Positions 26,357 to 37,060 are shown, numbered from the stretch's first letter. The stretch is DNA of 64,000 nt from Cymbomonas tetramitiformis (GCA_001247695.2 LGRX02025966.1:1-64000); one strand, 5' to 3'. Translations and numbers: made by a program. Notes: generated from the letters alone by a model not told the origin.

Positions 26357-26619
26357 TACTGGAATATCCAAGTTCACAGATAATAGTGTGTGCTGTGAAA
26401 CTGATATAGATAAACTCTCATAATAAATAAACCCTAAGCTAGATATACCCCGAACGGTGACAGAGTCGGAACGGCTACGGTCCTAGCTACCTGTGACACC
26501 TTGGTGTGTCACAGTACGGGCTTACGGTCAGTCACAGGTCCAGTGTTGGCTACCTAGTAATCTGTCATAGGGGCCTGCACCGGGCCTCCCGGTCAGGGCT
26601 GCCTACACAGATTTCAGCA
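26357..26619 (-). repeat. 3' LTR of TR-GAG-2
   Basis: 263 bp, matching 29634-29896 except for CGGGCCTCCC versus CGGGACTCCC. Confidence 0.9.
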
Positions 26620-26938
26620 CACCACCCCAGCACTGTGGGTGGTGACTGACAGGCAAGTCCGAGATACCAAATAAGTTAGGGCAGGAGCTAGGGTGACAAG
26701 CCTAACTGCTAAACCAACTGTGCAATTCTGATACACAATGGAAACCCTCTAGCCGGCACAAGTGCAGAAACATACAGGCACACAGGTCCTGCTAAACTAC
26801 TGAAAGGCACGGTGCCAGCAAGTCAGATTAACGGATATAAGGAGTCAAAGTAAAAGCCAATTGAAGACCATGTTGAGGTCAAAGCACATCTCAGCACACC
26901 ACCAGAAGGTGGTGCACTGCCAGAACCAGGAATAAAAA

Positions 26939-29482
26939 CTACTCGGGGTCAAAGATTAGAGGAGCACCGTCACCACATTGATCACCGCAGCAGCCCGCAG
27001 CACCGCCCTCCAGCGGGTCAGGCGGCAGTAGCACTGCCGCAGCACCCAGGGAGTGCAGCACCGCATCCAGTGTGACGGGGTCCAGCTCGGAGATACCAGA
27101 GTAGATGCACAAGTCCCCCCTGCACAGCACAGGCTGCGGAGCAGCCTGACCCGATACCCGCACAGATCCGACGTCATTGGCCGCCGTGTAGGCGGCGGTC
27201 CCCACTCCCATGATAGAAATCAAGAGAATAAAGGAGAGCATAAAAGGCATTCCCCACAAGCCAGCGTGGGCAGGGAATCCCCACGGAGGCTTTCCACAGC
27301 CGTAGCTGCGGGGAGCACCGGCATGCCAGTCACCCAGAGCACCACCAGAGCTAGGTGCCTGGGTCGCAGGTGTAGATGAGAGATTTGCCGAGACGTCTGA
27401 AGCCCGTGGCTTTACCGTGAATGTGCCGTCGGCAAGGTCTTCATAGTCGTCGGTGTTGTAACCCGTGAGGTCAATGGGTTGGACGGCGGCGTGGTTGACG
27501 GTCTGAACGAACCCAGCAAATTCACCGTCCGTGTCCGCCGTGGCGGTCAACTTCGCCGATTGCAGTAGCTCGGGTGCGGCATCCTTCCCCTGGAAGACAG
27601 GCATAGCAGGGGCCGGCACGGCGGACGCCGTTGCCGCCGCACCACCTGCCGGAACCTGCTCCTCCGGTGCGGCCACCGTTGCGGCGGACTCACACACCAG
27701 AGCCGAAGCCTCCTGTCCAATGTTGGCAGGAGGCGGGAAGGAGGCATGGGTGTAGTGCACCTGCGGATTGGCTGCGGAGTGAACCTCCGCAGCAAGATCG
27801 TCGAGTCGTTGGAGAATGGAGTCCCCCTCGGAAGTCGGCTGTTGCTCCACGGTGAACCCGTAGGCGGAGACGTCAATGCCGCCCACCGCACCCGCAGAAA
27901 GCACCGCAGGAGGCCCGTACGCAGCCGCAGCACGTGCGAAGGCTTCCGCCCCATCATCCGCAGCGTGCTGGAACACCGCACACATTGCCAGAGCGTGCAC
28001 CCCGTCCGCATCCTCCTCGTCGATAGGGATGCAGAATGCCGCCGCAGAGTTGGGCGGGTGCTGACGGCCACCCAACGGGCAGTCGCGGTAAAAGTGATAG
28101 TGCTCACCTTTGCCCGCCTTTTTGCATTTTCCGCAGAATGGCTTCGCCCGCTGCTCATCGCGGTCGAATCCCACTGGCGGGGCCTTGTGGGTGCCTACAC
28201 GGAAACCCCGCGGATGTGGGGACTTCTGCTGTTGCTGCTTCTGCTGAACCCTCTCCCGCTGCTGCCGTACCACCGGAGCGGTCTCACCGTGCTGCCGCTG
28301 CACCAGCTCCTTCAGCTCCGTAATCTTCTGCAGCAGCGAGTCATATTCGCTGCTGGACAGATGCGCGGAGATTCCGCCCGCACCAGAAGCCGCCTTGCCC
28401 CCATCCGTTTGCGCCCAAGACTGATAAATTTCGACAACCAAGGAACGAAGAGAAGCAAGGGACACGTGGGACAGGTCAGCAGCCATGGGATAGCGGACCT
28501 TCACCGCCGCGTAAAACACGGGGTCGAGGCGGGTGTAGAGGGATAACTTTCGTGTTGCCTCGGTCGGAGTCCAGTCTGAAGTCCTGTTATCCCGCACCAA
28601 ACGCTGCTCCCTAGCCAAAATCGGCTGCGGGTCAACGTTTGCGGGATAACGTAAGGCCGCATGCTCCTCCTGCTGCGATTCCCGCAGCGCCACCGGTACA
28701 GAGCCCTTGATGATGTCGACAAGAGCACGCCGTCCATCTCGGTCAGCCGAGGAGTCAGTGCCAGTCAGCCAGACATACGCGTTGTTGTGCTTCTCCACCA
28801 CGAGAGCCAGAACGTCGTACAGCAGCCCATTAACCCTGCCGACTACGGGCACCAGAGGGTCCTCGAGGTCGAAGGCCCGCAGCTCCAAACCAGCAGACTG
28901 AAACTCTGTGCGCAGCTGCACCACCAGGTCGGACAGGAGGCCAGAGTCGTCCGTACCGCGAAAATGGTGCTTCTTGTCGCCAAGAATATCCTCACGGATA
29001 CTCTTGGCCCAAGCCCGATGCAAGCGCGCCTTGTAAATCTCGTCGACCAACTTGGACTGCTCCTGCAAATAACGTCTGACGGCCACGTCCGCGTCCACGT
29101 TCGATGCAGGGTTGGGAGTGGGAACCACAGGTGTAGCAGCTGTAGGAGTGTTCCGCACCTCGTCGATGAGCCGTAAGGAGGCGTCTATATCGCTGTCCCT
29201 CGTGAGGGACTTCTTAGATCGTGTTGTTACACCCATTCTCAGATAAGCCTGAGGGGAGGCGGTACGCTGCAGCACGTTTGGGTAGCGCTGTGATGAAAAC
29301 GAGACGTCACAAACACGGAGGGAACAACCGAGCCATGCAAGCGAGGGGCAAAGGAGGATGTCGTCGAGGTCAAAGGTGCCAAGGCCACCAGCCCAAAATT
29401 CGGTAGCAAGCGTGATCAAAGCATGCACAGAACCGAAAACGGACATTGCAACGAGTAATCCAAACCCAAGCCGGTACCCCAT
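26939..29482 (-). CDS. gag: Gag-like protein of TR-GAG-2 with predicted membrane segments
   Basis: 847 codons from a true ATG (MGYRLGFG). The architecture matches the TR-GAG-1 protein: an N-terminal hydrophobic segment (about residues 5-30) followed by FWAGGLGTFDLDDILLCPSL, the capsid-like part after MGVTTRSKKSLTRDSD, and the zinc-knuckle-like CGKCKKAGKGEHYHFYRDC (about 447-465). An Ala/Pro/Glu-rich region follows, with a hydrophobic segment MLSFILLISIMGVGTA near residue 750. The C-terminal tail is diverged and lacks the Tyr-rich motif. The frame is intact. Conservation of both hydrophobic segments in a clearly diverged relative argues that they matter. Confidence 0.8.
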   Translation of the reverse strand: MGYRLGFGLLVAMSVFGSVHALITLATEFWAGGLGTFDLDDILLCPSLAWLGCSLRVCDVSFSSQRYPNVLQRTASPQAYLRMGVTTRSKKSLTRDSDIDASLRLIDEVRNTPTAATPVVPTPNPASNVDADVAVRRYLQEQSKLVDEIYKARLHRAWAKSIREDILGDKKHHFRGTDDSGLLSDLVVQLRTEFQSAGLELRAFDLEDPLVPVVGRVNGLLYDVLALVVEKHNNAYVWLTGTDSSADRDGRRALVDIIKGSVPVALRESQQEEHAALRYPANVDPQPILAREQRLVRDNRTSDWTPTEATRKLSLYTRLDPVFYAAVKVRYPMAADLSHVSLASLRSLVVEIYQSWAQTDGGKAASGAGGISAHLSSSEYDSLLQKITELKELVQRQHGETAPVVRQQRERVQQKQQQQKSPHPRGFRVGTHKAPPVGFDRDEQRAKPFCGKCKKAGKGEHYHFYRDCPLGGRQHPPNSAAAFCIPIDEEDADGVHALAMCAVFQHAADDGAEAFARAAAAYGPPAVLSAGAVGGIDVSAYGFTVEQQPTSEGDSILQRLDDLAAEVHSAANPQVHYTHASFPPPANIGQEASALVCESAATVAAPEEQVPAGGAAATASAVPAPAMPVFQGKDAAPELLQSAKLTATADTDGEFAGFVQTVNHAAVQPIDLTGYNTDDYEDLADGTFTVKPRASDVSANLSSTPATQAPSSGGALGDWHAGAPRSYGCGKPPWGFPAHAGLWGMPFMLSFILLISIMGVGTAAYTAANDVGSVRVSGQAAPQPVLCRGDLCIYSGISELDPVTLDAVLHSLGAAAVLLPPDPLEGGAAGCCGDQCGDGAPLIFDPE

Positions 29483-29633
29483 AGCCGCGGCCCAAAGCTG
29501 CTTACCGTAAGCTGCTCATCTCATAATTCACACAATACCCAAACGCGCAAACGCGCACCACCTCTCCGAGCGGCCCTTTAGCCAATCATGGCCAAAATAG
29601 CTAGTGGAATAAAGCGTGGATGGGGCCACGACC

Positions 29634-29896
29634 TACTGGAATATCCAAGTTCACAGATAATAGTGTGTGCTGTGAAACTGATATAGATAAACTCTCATAA
29701 TAAATAAACCCTAAGCTAGATATACCCCGAACGGTGACAGAGTCGGAACGGCTACGGTCCTAGCTACCTGTGACACCTTGGTGTGTCACAGTACGGGCTT
29801 ACGGTCAGTCACAGGTCCAGTGTTGGCTACCTAGTAATCTGTCATAGGGGCCTGCACCGGGACTCCCGGTCAGGGCTGCCTACACAGATTTCAGCA
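29634..29896 (-). repeat. 5' LTR of TR-GAG-2
   Basis: 263 bp. The TCCCT duplication lies immediately outside it. Confidence 0.9.
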
Positions 29897-30034
29897 TCCC
29901 TTCATTCCCGCCGGCCTCGACTATTCTAGTCTACAGGTACTCACAAAATTGTGCGTGGCGCGGAGACAAAATTTCCTTGGACAGCATGTCGTCCCGCATC
30001 AATGGCTATTTTCCCATTCCTACAAGGCACAAAT

Positions 30035-30226
30035 TGCGAGATATACCGTGCCAAGCGGTATATTGGATATACAGTCAGATATGATAACTCGGAAGGCCAT
30101 GAGATAAACGGAATACCAAATATATGTGTCTGTCCTATGGAACTGTCACCGAGTACTGTACGGAGTACTGGTACAGCCCACTGGGTAATCTGGTGACCCC
30201 TAACGGGTGACACACAGATTCCCGCA
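30035..30226 (-). repeat. 3' LTR of the CAAAT element
   Basis: 192 bp, apparently identical to 36864-37055. Contains the inverted string GAGTACTGTACGGAGTACT. Confidence 0.88.
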
Positions 30227-30328
30227 CACCACCCTGTAACTGTACATAGGAACAGTGCAGGTGGCAGTCTAGGATATACAGATATGTCAAAATCCAAAAA
30301 CCCGAAACATATAACAAACAGCACTTGG

Positions 30329-30585
30329 TGCTGAAATCTGTATAGGCAGCCCTGACTGGGAGTCCCGGTGCAGGCCCCTATGACAGATCCCTAGGACCAA
30401 CACTGGACTGCTGACTGATCTGTAGGTTCGTACTGTGACACACGCTGTGTCACAGGTAGGCTAGACTCCGAGACCGTCCGAGCGGCTGTTCCGGGTATAT
30501 CTAGCTTAGGGTTTATTTATCAGAGACAGTTTATCCACAAGAGTACGGGACTATCTGATATCTGGTGTACTAGGATATTCCGGTA
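30329..30585 (+). repeat. 5' LTR of TR-GAG-3
   Basis: 257 bp with TG...TA ends. Confidence 0.9.
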
Positions 30586-30737
30586 GGTCGTGGCCCCATC
30601 CACGTTTTCATTCCACTTGCTATCTTGGCCATGATTGGCTAAGCAGTCGCTCGAAGAGGTGGTGCGCACTTGCGCGTTTGGGTGCGACTAGGATTTGGAC
30701 ATGAGTTTACGGTAGACGTCTCTTGCGGCTGCGAGTC

Positions 30738-33344
30738 ATGGGCACCGCGCGTTGCTACTGCTTGGTTTTGGCAATGTTCATTTGCGTTACTTTACCTGCC
30801 CTGATCCCGCTGGTTTACGTATTTTGGGCTGGTGCTCCGGACACCTTCGACCACACCGACATTTGCAAGTGCCCCACACTCTTTTCGCCGCTCCGCACGT
30901 TCTGCCGTTACGTCATCACTCCATTTCCGCCGCAACACCCAAACGTGCTACCGCGCATCATCTTTTCTCTGGCTTTCAAGAAAATGGCGACATCTACACG
31001 AGCTCGTAAACGCCTGTTGAAGGACTCCGACTTGGACGCCTCTATACGGCTTATTGATGCGGTTCGGGACACCCCAACCGCTAGCACCCCGCCTGTGGTG
31101 CCCCCTAATCCTTCCAGCAACTCCGACACTGCTGTCGCGTTGCGGAAGCATCTCGTTGAGCAGCACGCCGCAGTCGACGTGGTCTACAAGGGGAGATTGC
31201 ATCGGGCTTGGGCCAAGGGTATCCGCGAGGATATCCTTGGTTCCAAGAAACATCATTATCGTGGTACCGACGACACCGACCGCCTCTCCGAGTTGGTGGT
31301 GCAGCTTCGGACCGAGTTTGAGTCCGCTGGACTGGACTTGGCCCCCTTTGACCTCGACGACCCCACCTCTTTGGTTATCGAGAAGGTTAATGGACTACTC
31401 TATGACGTCTTGGCCCTCGTCGTGGAGCGCAACTCTGTGGCCGACACCTGGCTTCGGGGTACGGACTCTTCGGCTGACCGAGATGGACGTCGTGCCCTCA
31501 TCGACATCATCAAGGGGAGCGTGCCGACAGTCCTTCGCGAGAGCCACCAGCAGGAGCATGCGGCGCTTCGTTATCCCGCAGGCGTTGACCCGCAGCCGAT
31601 CTTGGCTCGTGAGCAACGTCTGGTGCGGGATAACCGCGCTCCTGACTGGCAGCCCACCGACGAGACCCGTAAGCTGTCCCTCTACAACCGCCTCGACCCG
31701 GTGTTCTACGCGGCGGTGAAGGTGCGGTACCCGCTTGCGGGTGACCTTGGCGGGGTCACTCTCCGCTCGCTCCAGGCGCTCGTCGTGGCCATCTTTCAGG
31801 CCTGGGCGCAGTCGGATGATGGGGCGGCAGTGCGTGAGAAGCAGACACTGGGGGTGGGCGGTAAGCCCTCCGCCCTTGTCACGTCTTCTGAGTACGCGGT
31901 CCTTCTCGACGAAATCGCCGCCTTAAAGGCGCTTGTGCAGGGCAATCGTGCGGGCGCGGCTCGGCGCCAGCAGCAGCCGCAGCCGCGCGGTAAGCAGCAT
32001 CCGCGAGGCCATCGAGTGGGTGTGCACCCGGCACCGTCGGTGGGGTTCGACAGGGACAGCATGAAGGCCAAGCCCCTTTGCCACCGTTGCCGCAAGGCGG
32101 GCAAAGGGGACGCCTATCACGCGTACCGCGACTGCCCTCTTGGTGGGCGCCAGCATTCGTCGGCCACGGCAGCGGCCTTCTGCATTCCTATTGAGGAGGA
32201 GGATGCGGAGTGTCTTCACACCCTGGCACTTGTGCAGGTTTTCCAGGAGGCTGCGGATGATGGACCGGAGGCCTTCGCCCGTGCGGCTTCGGCTTATGGT
32301 CCCCCCGCTGTGCTTTCCGCGGGCGGGATTGGCGGCATCGACGTGTCGGCCTACGGGTTCAGCGTACCGCCTCCGCCTTCTGGCGGGACCGACGACGAGG
32401 ACATCTTGCGGCGGCTTGATGCCCTCACCTCTGAGGTTCAGGCCGCCCAAGACCAGGTACATTATACTCACGCGTCCTTTGTTCCTGGGAGTGCGGTTGA
32501 GGAGCATGCGACGGCTCTGGTGTGTGGCCCTGCCGCTGCGGCGGGGATCACACCGGAGGGGCAGGTTCCGGCAGGTGGTGCGGCGGCATCGGCATCCGCC
32601 GTGCCGGCCCCTGCTATGCCTGTTTCGCAGGTAGAGGATGTACAACCCGCGCCAGTTCAATCGGCGCGGGTGACCACCACGGAGGCGACGCACGGTGAGT
32701 TCGGAGGCTTCGTGCAGACGGTGAATCACGCCGCTGTCCACCCGTCTGACCTGACAGGCTACGACACCGACGACTACGAGGACTTTGCCGACGGCAGCTT
32801 CCGGCTGAAGCCGCGGGGCTCGCCTCCGTCGGCCAATCATGTTTCCGGGCCACCCGTGGGCGAGCAGAGGACCTACGGTTGTGGGAAGCCCCCCTGGGGC
32901 TTCCCTGCCACGGTTGGTCCGTGGGGCATTCCTTTCCTCCTTTCCCTCGTTCTTTGCATCTCGATCATGGGAGTGGCAGCCGTGCCCGACGCTCGGTCGG
33001 CTACGGAGATGCCTTCGCCTGGTGGTGATCTCGATTGGGAGGCTCCGTCATTTTTCTCTACGAATGATTTTGTTGATTCGGTGATGCCAGCTCGGGATCT
33101 CTTGTTGGCTGACGATGTGCCACAGCTTCAGCCGCCCGAGCCTCCTGACACTTTGAGCTTTTTAGCATTTCAGGATTTGGCTCAAGCGGATTTGGGCTTT
33201 GGTGTGGCATTCTATTACGGTATGGCCTTACATGAGAGCGGACCTCTGGATGTTCAGCACTACTACGGTGCTGGTTACTTTACTTCCTACTATGGGATGG
33301 ACTTCCGTGAGACCACCGCTGACTACTTTGGTACTGTCGATTGA
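30738..33344 (+). CDS. gag: Gag-like protein of TR-GAG-3
   Basis: 868 codons from ATG at 30738, nearly identical to the TR-GAG-1 protein and colinear over its whole length. It has the same N-terminal hydrophobic segment, capsid-like region, CHRCRKAGKG...HAYRDC zinc-knuckle-like motif, second hydrophobic segment (LSLVLCISIMGVAAV) and Tyr-rich tail. The frame is intact. Visible substitutions include a Cys for Gly (EEDAECLHTLA), FGVAFYYG for FGMAFYYG, and FRETTAD for FREATAD. The lack of frameshifts in two copies this similar indicates recent amplification. Confidence 0.8.
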   Translation: MGTARCYCLVLAMFICVTLPALIPLVYVFWAGAPDTFDHTDICKCPTLFSPLRTFCRYVITPFPPQHPNVLPRIIFSLAFKKMATSTRARKRLLKDSDLDASIRLIDAVRDTPTASTPPVVPPNPSSNSDTAVALRKHLVEQHAAVDVVYKGRLHRAWAKGIREDILGSKKHHYRGTDDTDRLSELVVQLRTEFESAGLDLAPFDLDDPTSLVIEKVNGLLYDVLALVVERNSVADTWLRGTDSSADRDGRRALIDIIKGSVPTVLRESHQQEHAALRYPAGVDPQPILAREQRLVRDNRAPDWQPTDETRKLSLYNRLDPVFYAAVKVRYPLAGDLGGVTLRSLQALVVAIFQAWAQSDDGAAVREKQTLGVGGKPSALVTSSEYAVLLDEIAALKALVQGNRAGAARRQQQPQPRGKQHPRGHRVGVHPAPSVGFDRDSMKAKPLCHRCRKAGKGDAYHAYRDCPLGGRQHSSATAAAFCIPIEEEDAECLHTLALVQVFQEAADDGPEAFARAASAYGPPAVLSAGGIGGIDVSAYGFSVPPPPSGGTDDEDILRRLDALTSEVQAAQDQVHYTHASFVPGSAVEEHATALVCGPAAAAGITPEGQVPAGGAAASASAVPAPAMPVSQVEDVQPAPVQSARVTTTEATHGEFGGFVQTVNHAAVHPSDLTGYDTDDYEDFADGSFRLKPRGSPPSANHVSGPPVGEQRTYGCGKPPWGFPATVGPWGIPFLLSLVLCISIMGVAAVPDARSATEMPSPGGDLDWEAPSFFSTNDFVDSVMPARDLLLADDVPQLQPPEPPDTLSFLAFQDLAQADLGFGVAFYYGMALHESGPLDVQHYYGAGYFTSYYGMDFRETTADYFGTVD

Positions 33345-33675
33345 CTTCTTGCTCACTCTGGAGGCACACCAACATGGTGGTGTGCAGAACTCCTGTGACC
33401 TCAAAGACTTCTTCAATCTGGTTTATGGTTTTACTTTGACACCTTTGAAATCTTCAATTTGACTTGCTGACACAGAGCCTTTCAGTAGTTTAGCAATACC
33501 TTAATTGCCTGTGAGTTTATGCTCTTGTGCTAGCTAGAGGGTTCTAATTTGTGTATCAGAATGGCACAGTTAGATTAGCGGTTAGGCCTTGTCACCCTGG
33601 CTCCTGCCCTAACACTTACAGCTTTACATTTTCTGACTCTCCTAGCCAGTCACCACCCACAGTGCTGGGGTGGTG

Positions 33676-33931
33676 TGCTGAAATCTGTATAGGCAGCCCT
33701 GACTGGCAGTCCCGGTCAGGCCCCTATGACAGATCCCTAGGACCAACACTGGACTGCTGACTGATCTGTAGGTTCGTACTGTGACACACGCTGTGTCACA
33801 GGTAGGCTAGACTCCGAGACCGTCCGAGCGGCTGTTCCGGGTATATCTAGCTTAGGGTTTATTTATCAGAGACAGTTTATCCACAAGAGTACGGGACTAT
33901 CTGATATCTGGTGTACTAGGATATTCCGGTA
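33676..33931 (+). repeat. 3' LTR of TR-GAG-3
   Basis: 256 bp. Carries the same private variants as the 5' LTR. Confidence 0.9.
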
Positions 33932-34045
33932 CTTGGCTGGAAACCGGCTAGAGGGAGGCCTGTGCTCTTGGCCAGGGCGGTCCCGTTGCTAAGGCTGCTA
34001 GATATGCATTTTGTGCGCTATATCTACAGCAGATGCATGTGAAAC

Positions 34046-36499
34046 TCAGCCACTTTTAAAGTGGTCCACAGGGGTGCAGAGTTCACTGTTGTTGTTGTTG
34101 TCAAAGTAGTCGGGGTTGTCAAAGGTGTCGGTCCAGAGCCAGAAGCCAGAACCAGATCCAGAAGTCCAGAAGCAGTACCAGAACCAGAGTCCAGCAGTCC
34201 AGAAACCAGAAGACCAGAATCCAGGAATCCAGAAGCAATAGCCAGAACAGTAGTCAGGTGGAAAGGCAGAGGGGTTGGGAATAGGAGTGGGGTTCGGAAA
34301 GCAGGCTGGAGGGTCAGGCGGTAATGCCGGTGGGGCTGGCTCAGGAGGAATAGTGCAAATGTTGGCGGACACCCAGGCAGGGTGAACCGCAGTAAGCACA
34401 GCAGGAACTGACTGCTGCACCACCGACCCGTGAGCGGTGGTGGCACAGCCCAGAACTGTCAGTACAGACAATAGGCCAGCAGCCAGCCGGGCAAAGCGGG
34501 GTGCAGGTGCCACACCGATGCGGTTGGCGGCAGGAGCCGCAGGAGGGTCAGGTGTAGTGACAGGCTCGGGCTCACACTCGGAGTCACTGTCAGAGCCGAC
34601 AACAGACAGTGGAGGCCCCCAGATTGCTGGTGGGGGAGGGAGGGTGAATGAGTCAAAGTGAAGGCTTGGGTCCTGCTCAACCCGTAAGGTGAAGCGGTCC
34701 ATGAATGAGTCTGCAAAAGGTGACTGAAAGTTTGCAGGGTCAGCAGGGGCAAGTGGCGCCAGTGCTGAGTCCTGCGGAGGTGCAGAAACAGAAGTTGCCG
34801 CTGCGGAGTGTAGAACCGCAGCGGTGGGGTTGGCAGGTGGTGGTGAGTGCACCACCTGCGGCACAGACACAGTGCCGAAAGAGGGACTGTCAGGCGGGTC
34901 AGCTGCCGCGGCACGGGCAGCAGCAGTAGCCTCCCGCAAGCCGGAGAGCACAGACTGTGCTTCCGCCAGGCGGGCAGACATGCCGGAGTCCGCAGGGGCC
35001 CGATCGGCTAGACCCGCATACTGTGCCCGGAGGCCCAGTGTGGCGTGCTCAGGGTAGGTGAATGGCTCAGGGCCATCCCGAACAAGCGGAGGGTCATGCA
35101 TCTGACACAACTCGGCAAAGGCGTTGTCGTCCTCGTTGTCGAAAGCAGTCTGGAACGCCGAGACAACTTCATCTAACTCCTGTGCGGCGGCAGCGGCATC
35201 GCCACCGCACACACCACCTACCGCAGGACATCTAGCTGTGTCATGGAAGTGCCCCGGACACACGGGGCACTCCTGGATGAATGCGGAAGAGAGAGAGTGA
35301 AAAGAAATGCTGGCCGCGGAGTGCTTCTTGTTGTAGAATGCTTGAGAATAACATCCATCCTTAGGCAGAGGCTTTTGTGCAAACCGATAGCCTCTGTTTC
35401 TAAAGGAATTGCGGCCGTGGAAAACGCCGTTGGGCTTGCGGTTGTGTGCATCGCGCCATTTCGAAGGCGGGAACGAAACTCCGGTGCGTCGGTCACGCTC
35501 ACGTGTGGCATGCCGAGGCGGTGGGGGGTCCGGAACAGGACCCTTCGCGGAATCCCGTAGCACGTCGAGTAATGCAAACGCCTCACGTAGGACACGGTCA
35601 AACTCGGACAAGAAGTTAGTGTCTGGGACATCCCTACTGGCGTAAGCCGCAGTAAGCGGTAGTGACAGAGGCCGCTTAGCAGTGGTGGTGCCCTCGGGGT
35701 GGGCGCACCACCACACCTCACAGACGTGAGTATAAATCTCTTCGATTGAGACCTTGTCCAGCTCGGTGTCGAGTCGTAGAGGAGTAATTACCTCTTTGTA
35801 GAAGTCGGGGTCCAGCGCTGACAAAAGTTGACGCTTGGCGTGCTGGTCATCCAGCGGACCAGCACCTGAGGCTGCTATAGCCTTAATGCATTCGTCAAAT
35901 TGTGTTACCAGAGGCTCAGGGTCATCAGAGGCAGAGAAAAAAATGGAGAGAAGTTCTTCGTGATGCCGCATGGGTTTGTGGCCAGTCGGCATAAGCCGCT
36001 TCGTGATCTCGAGCAACGCTCTCTTGCCATCCTTGGGGGAGGTCCGAGCCGAAGCCTCCACCCATCGCCGCGCTGGAGAATGGGGAGTAGTGAGGGAGAC
36101 AAGAGCGCGTAAGAGAAGCTCATTAAACACTGGGTTCACCTCTTGGTTGACGTCCACGAGGTCAAAGATAGTCGTGGAAGCGGTGTCCTTGGACTCAAAG
36201 GAATCCTGGAGACCAGCAAACAGCGAATCCCAAAGAACTCTACGATGCGGCTCAGATCCGGAAAATGAAGCTGCCTTGTTGCCAAGCGTGTCCTTAGCGA
36301 CACGCTTGACAACATCAGCATCCCAGGTGGACTGGGACACAGCAGAAGCCCTGGTCCTGTCAGCACCAGTCAAATTGACAGAGGGCGTTTGCGGTGAGGC
36401 CCGATACCGAGCCCCAACGTTCCTAGCGAAAATTGAATCTAAGCGCAAGCGAGCGTTGGCCGCTGTTGGCGGCGTGTGCACTGAAGATGTACTCATCAT
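34046..36499 (-). CDS. gag: Gag-like protein of the CAAAT element, with aromatic tail
   Basis: 817 codons from ATG (MMSTSSVHTPP). The capsid-like N-terminal half (residues about 10-330) includes RLRLDSIFARNVGARYR and SPARRWVEASARTSPKDGKRALLEI. A canonical CCHC zinc knuckle, CPVCPGHFHDTARC, lies at about residue 412. A Pro/Ala-rich segment, an acidic patch (VGSDSDSECEPEP) and a hydrophobic segment (RLAAGLLSVLTVLGCATTA, about 672-690) follow. The last 70 residues are a Pro then Trp/Phe/Gly-rich tail (SGYCFWIPGFWSSGFWTAG) encoded by CCAGA-type DNA repeats. No enzyme domain is present. The protein family also appears broken at 20.9-22.9 kb and truncated at 49.8-50.3 kb. Confidence 0.78.
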   Translation of the reverse strand: MMSTSSVHTPPTAANARLRLDSIFARNVGARYRASPQTPSVNLTGADRTRASAVSQSTWDADVVKRVAKDTLGNKAASFSGSEPHRRVLWDSLFAGLQDSFESKDTASTTIFDLVDVNQEVNPVFNELLLRALVSLTTPHSPARRWVEASARTSPKDGKRALLEITKRLMPTGHKPMRHHEELLSIFFSASDDPEPLVTQFDECIKAIAASGAGPLDDQHAKRQLLSALDPDFYKEVITPLRLDTELDKVSIEEIYTHVCEVWWCAHPEGTTTAKRPLSLPLTAAYASRDVPDTNFLSEFDRVLREAFALLDVLRDSAKGPVPDPPPPRHATRERDRRTGVSFPPSKWRDAHNRKPNGVFHGRNSFRNRGYRFAQKPLPKDGCYSQAFYNKKHSAASISFHSLSSAFIQECPVCPGHFHDTARCPAVGGVCGGDAAAAAQELDEVVSAFQTAFDNEDDNAFAELCQMHDPPLVRDGPEPFTYPEHATLGLRAQYAGLADRAPADSGMSARLAEAQSVLSGLREATAAARAAAADPPDSPSFGTVSVPQVVHSPPPANPTAAVLHSAAATSVSAPPQDSALAPLAPADPANFQSPFADSFMDRFTLRVEQDPSLHFDSFTLPPPPAIWGPPLSVVGSDSDSECEPEPVTTPDPPAAPAANRIGVAPAPRFARLAAGLLSVLTVLGCATTAHGSVVQQSVPAVLTAVHPAWVSANICTIPPEPAPPALPPDPPACFPNPTPIPNPSAFPPDYCSGYCFWIPGFWSSGFWTAGLWFWYCFWTSGSGSGFWLWTDTFDNPDYFDNNNNSELCTPVDHFKSG

Positions 36500-36863
36500 G
36501 AACAGAAATTCCTATAGGTGGGAGGCGTTGGGTAGAGGTGCGTGGCGAAATCGGGAATTCGTAAATGCAGTGAAGCCGCGCGGAAGAAATCAAAGGATGG
36601 GCTAACGAAACCAAGAGCAGTCGATACGCGTTGGCCAAGAAGTCGTCGACAGGGGTGATCAGGTCCAGGTCAAAGACGAAATCAGCGCGGACAGCTTGAG
36701 AGACGAAAGAAATCCACCGAAAGATCAATCAGCAAAGCGATACACCGCACTTAGCGAAAACCCATTACGCCACTAGTGGCCCCCAACGCCCCACCTAGCG
36801 GAAGAGGCTTAGCCACTCATGGCAAAGCAAGCAGTGAGAAAAGCGGGGTGATACCCCATAACC

Positions 36864-37055
36864 TGCGAGATATACCGTGCCAAGCGGTATATTGGATATA
36901 CAGTCAGATATGATAACTCGGAAGGCCATGAGATAAACGGAATACCAAATATATGTGTCTGTCCTATGGAACTGTCACCGAGTACTGTACGGAGTACTGG
37001 TACAGCCCACTGGGTAATCTGGTGACCCCTAACGGGTGACACACAGATTCCCGCA
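36864..37055 (-). repeat. 5' LTR of the CAAAT element
   Basis: 192 bp. Followed on the outside by CAAAT (37056-37060). Confidence 0.88.
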
Positions 37056-37060
37056 CAAAT

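Larger units (their letters stand above)
26357..29896 (-). mobile_element. TR-GAG-2: Gag-only LTR retrotransposon
   Basis: The LTRs 26357-26619 and 29634-29896 (263 bp each; I see one difference) start TGCTGAAATCTG and end GGATATTCCAGTA on the minus strand. They are flanked by TCCCT on both sides (26352-26356 and 29897-29901). GGTCGTGGCCCCATCCACG follows the 5' LTR, as in the other TR-GAG elements. It encodes one Gag-like protein of 847 codons and no pol. Confidence 0.9.
30329..33931 (+). mobile_element. TR-GAG-3: Gag-only LTR retrotransposon nested in the CAAAT element
   Basis: The LTRs 30329-30585 and 33676-33931 share private variants (GAGCGGCTGTTCC and TATCAGAGACAG) that TR-GAG-1 lacks. 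They are flanked by CTTGG (30324-30328 and 33932-33936). The internal sequence is about 98 percent like TR-GAG-1 by eye. It lies in the opposite orientation to its host element. Confidence 0.9.
30035..37055 (-). mobile_element. Second Gag-only LTR element family (CAAAT duplication), split by TR-GAG-3
   Basis: The LTRs 30035-30226 and 36864-37055 (192 bp) run TGCGGGAATCTGTG...TATATCTCGCA on the minus strand, with proper TG...CA ends. They are flanked by CAAAT at 30030-30034 and 37056-37060. TR-GAG-3 (30329-33931) is inserted in its 3' non-coding part. Without that insertion the element is about 3.4 kb with one Gag-like gene. The LTR start resembles that of the TR-GAG family (TGCTGAAATCTGTG), so the two families are related. 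Confidence 0.88.
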
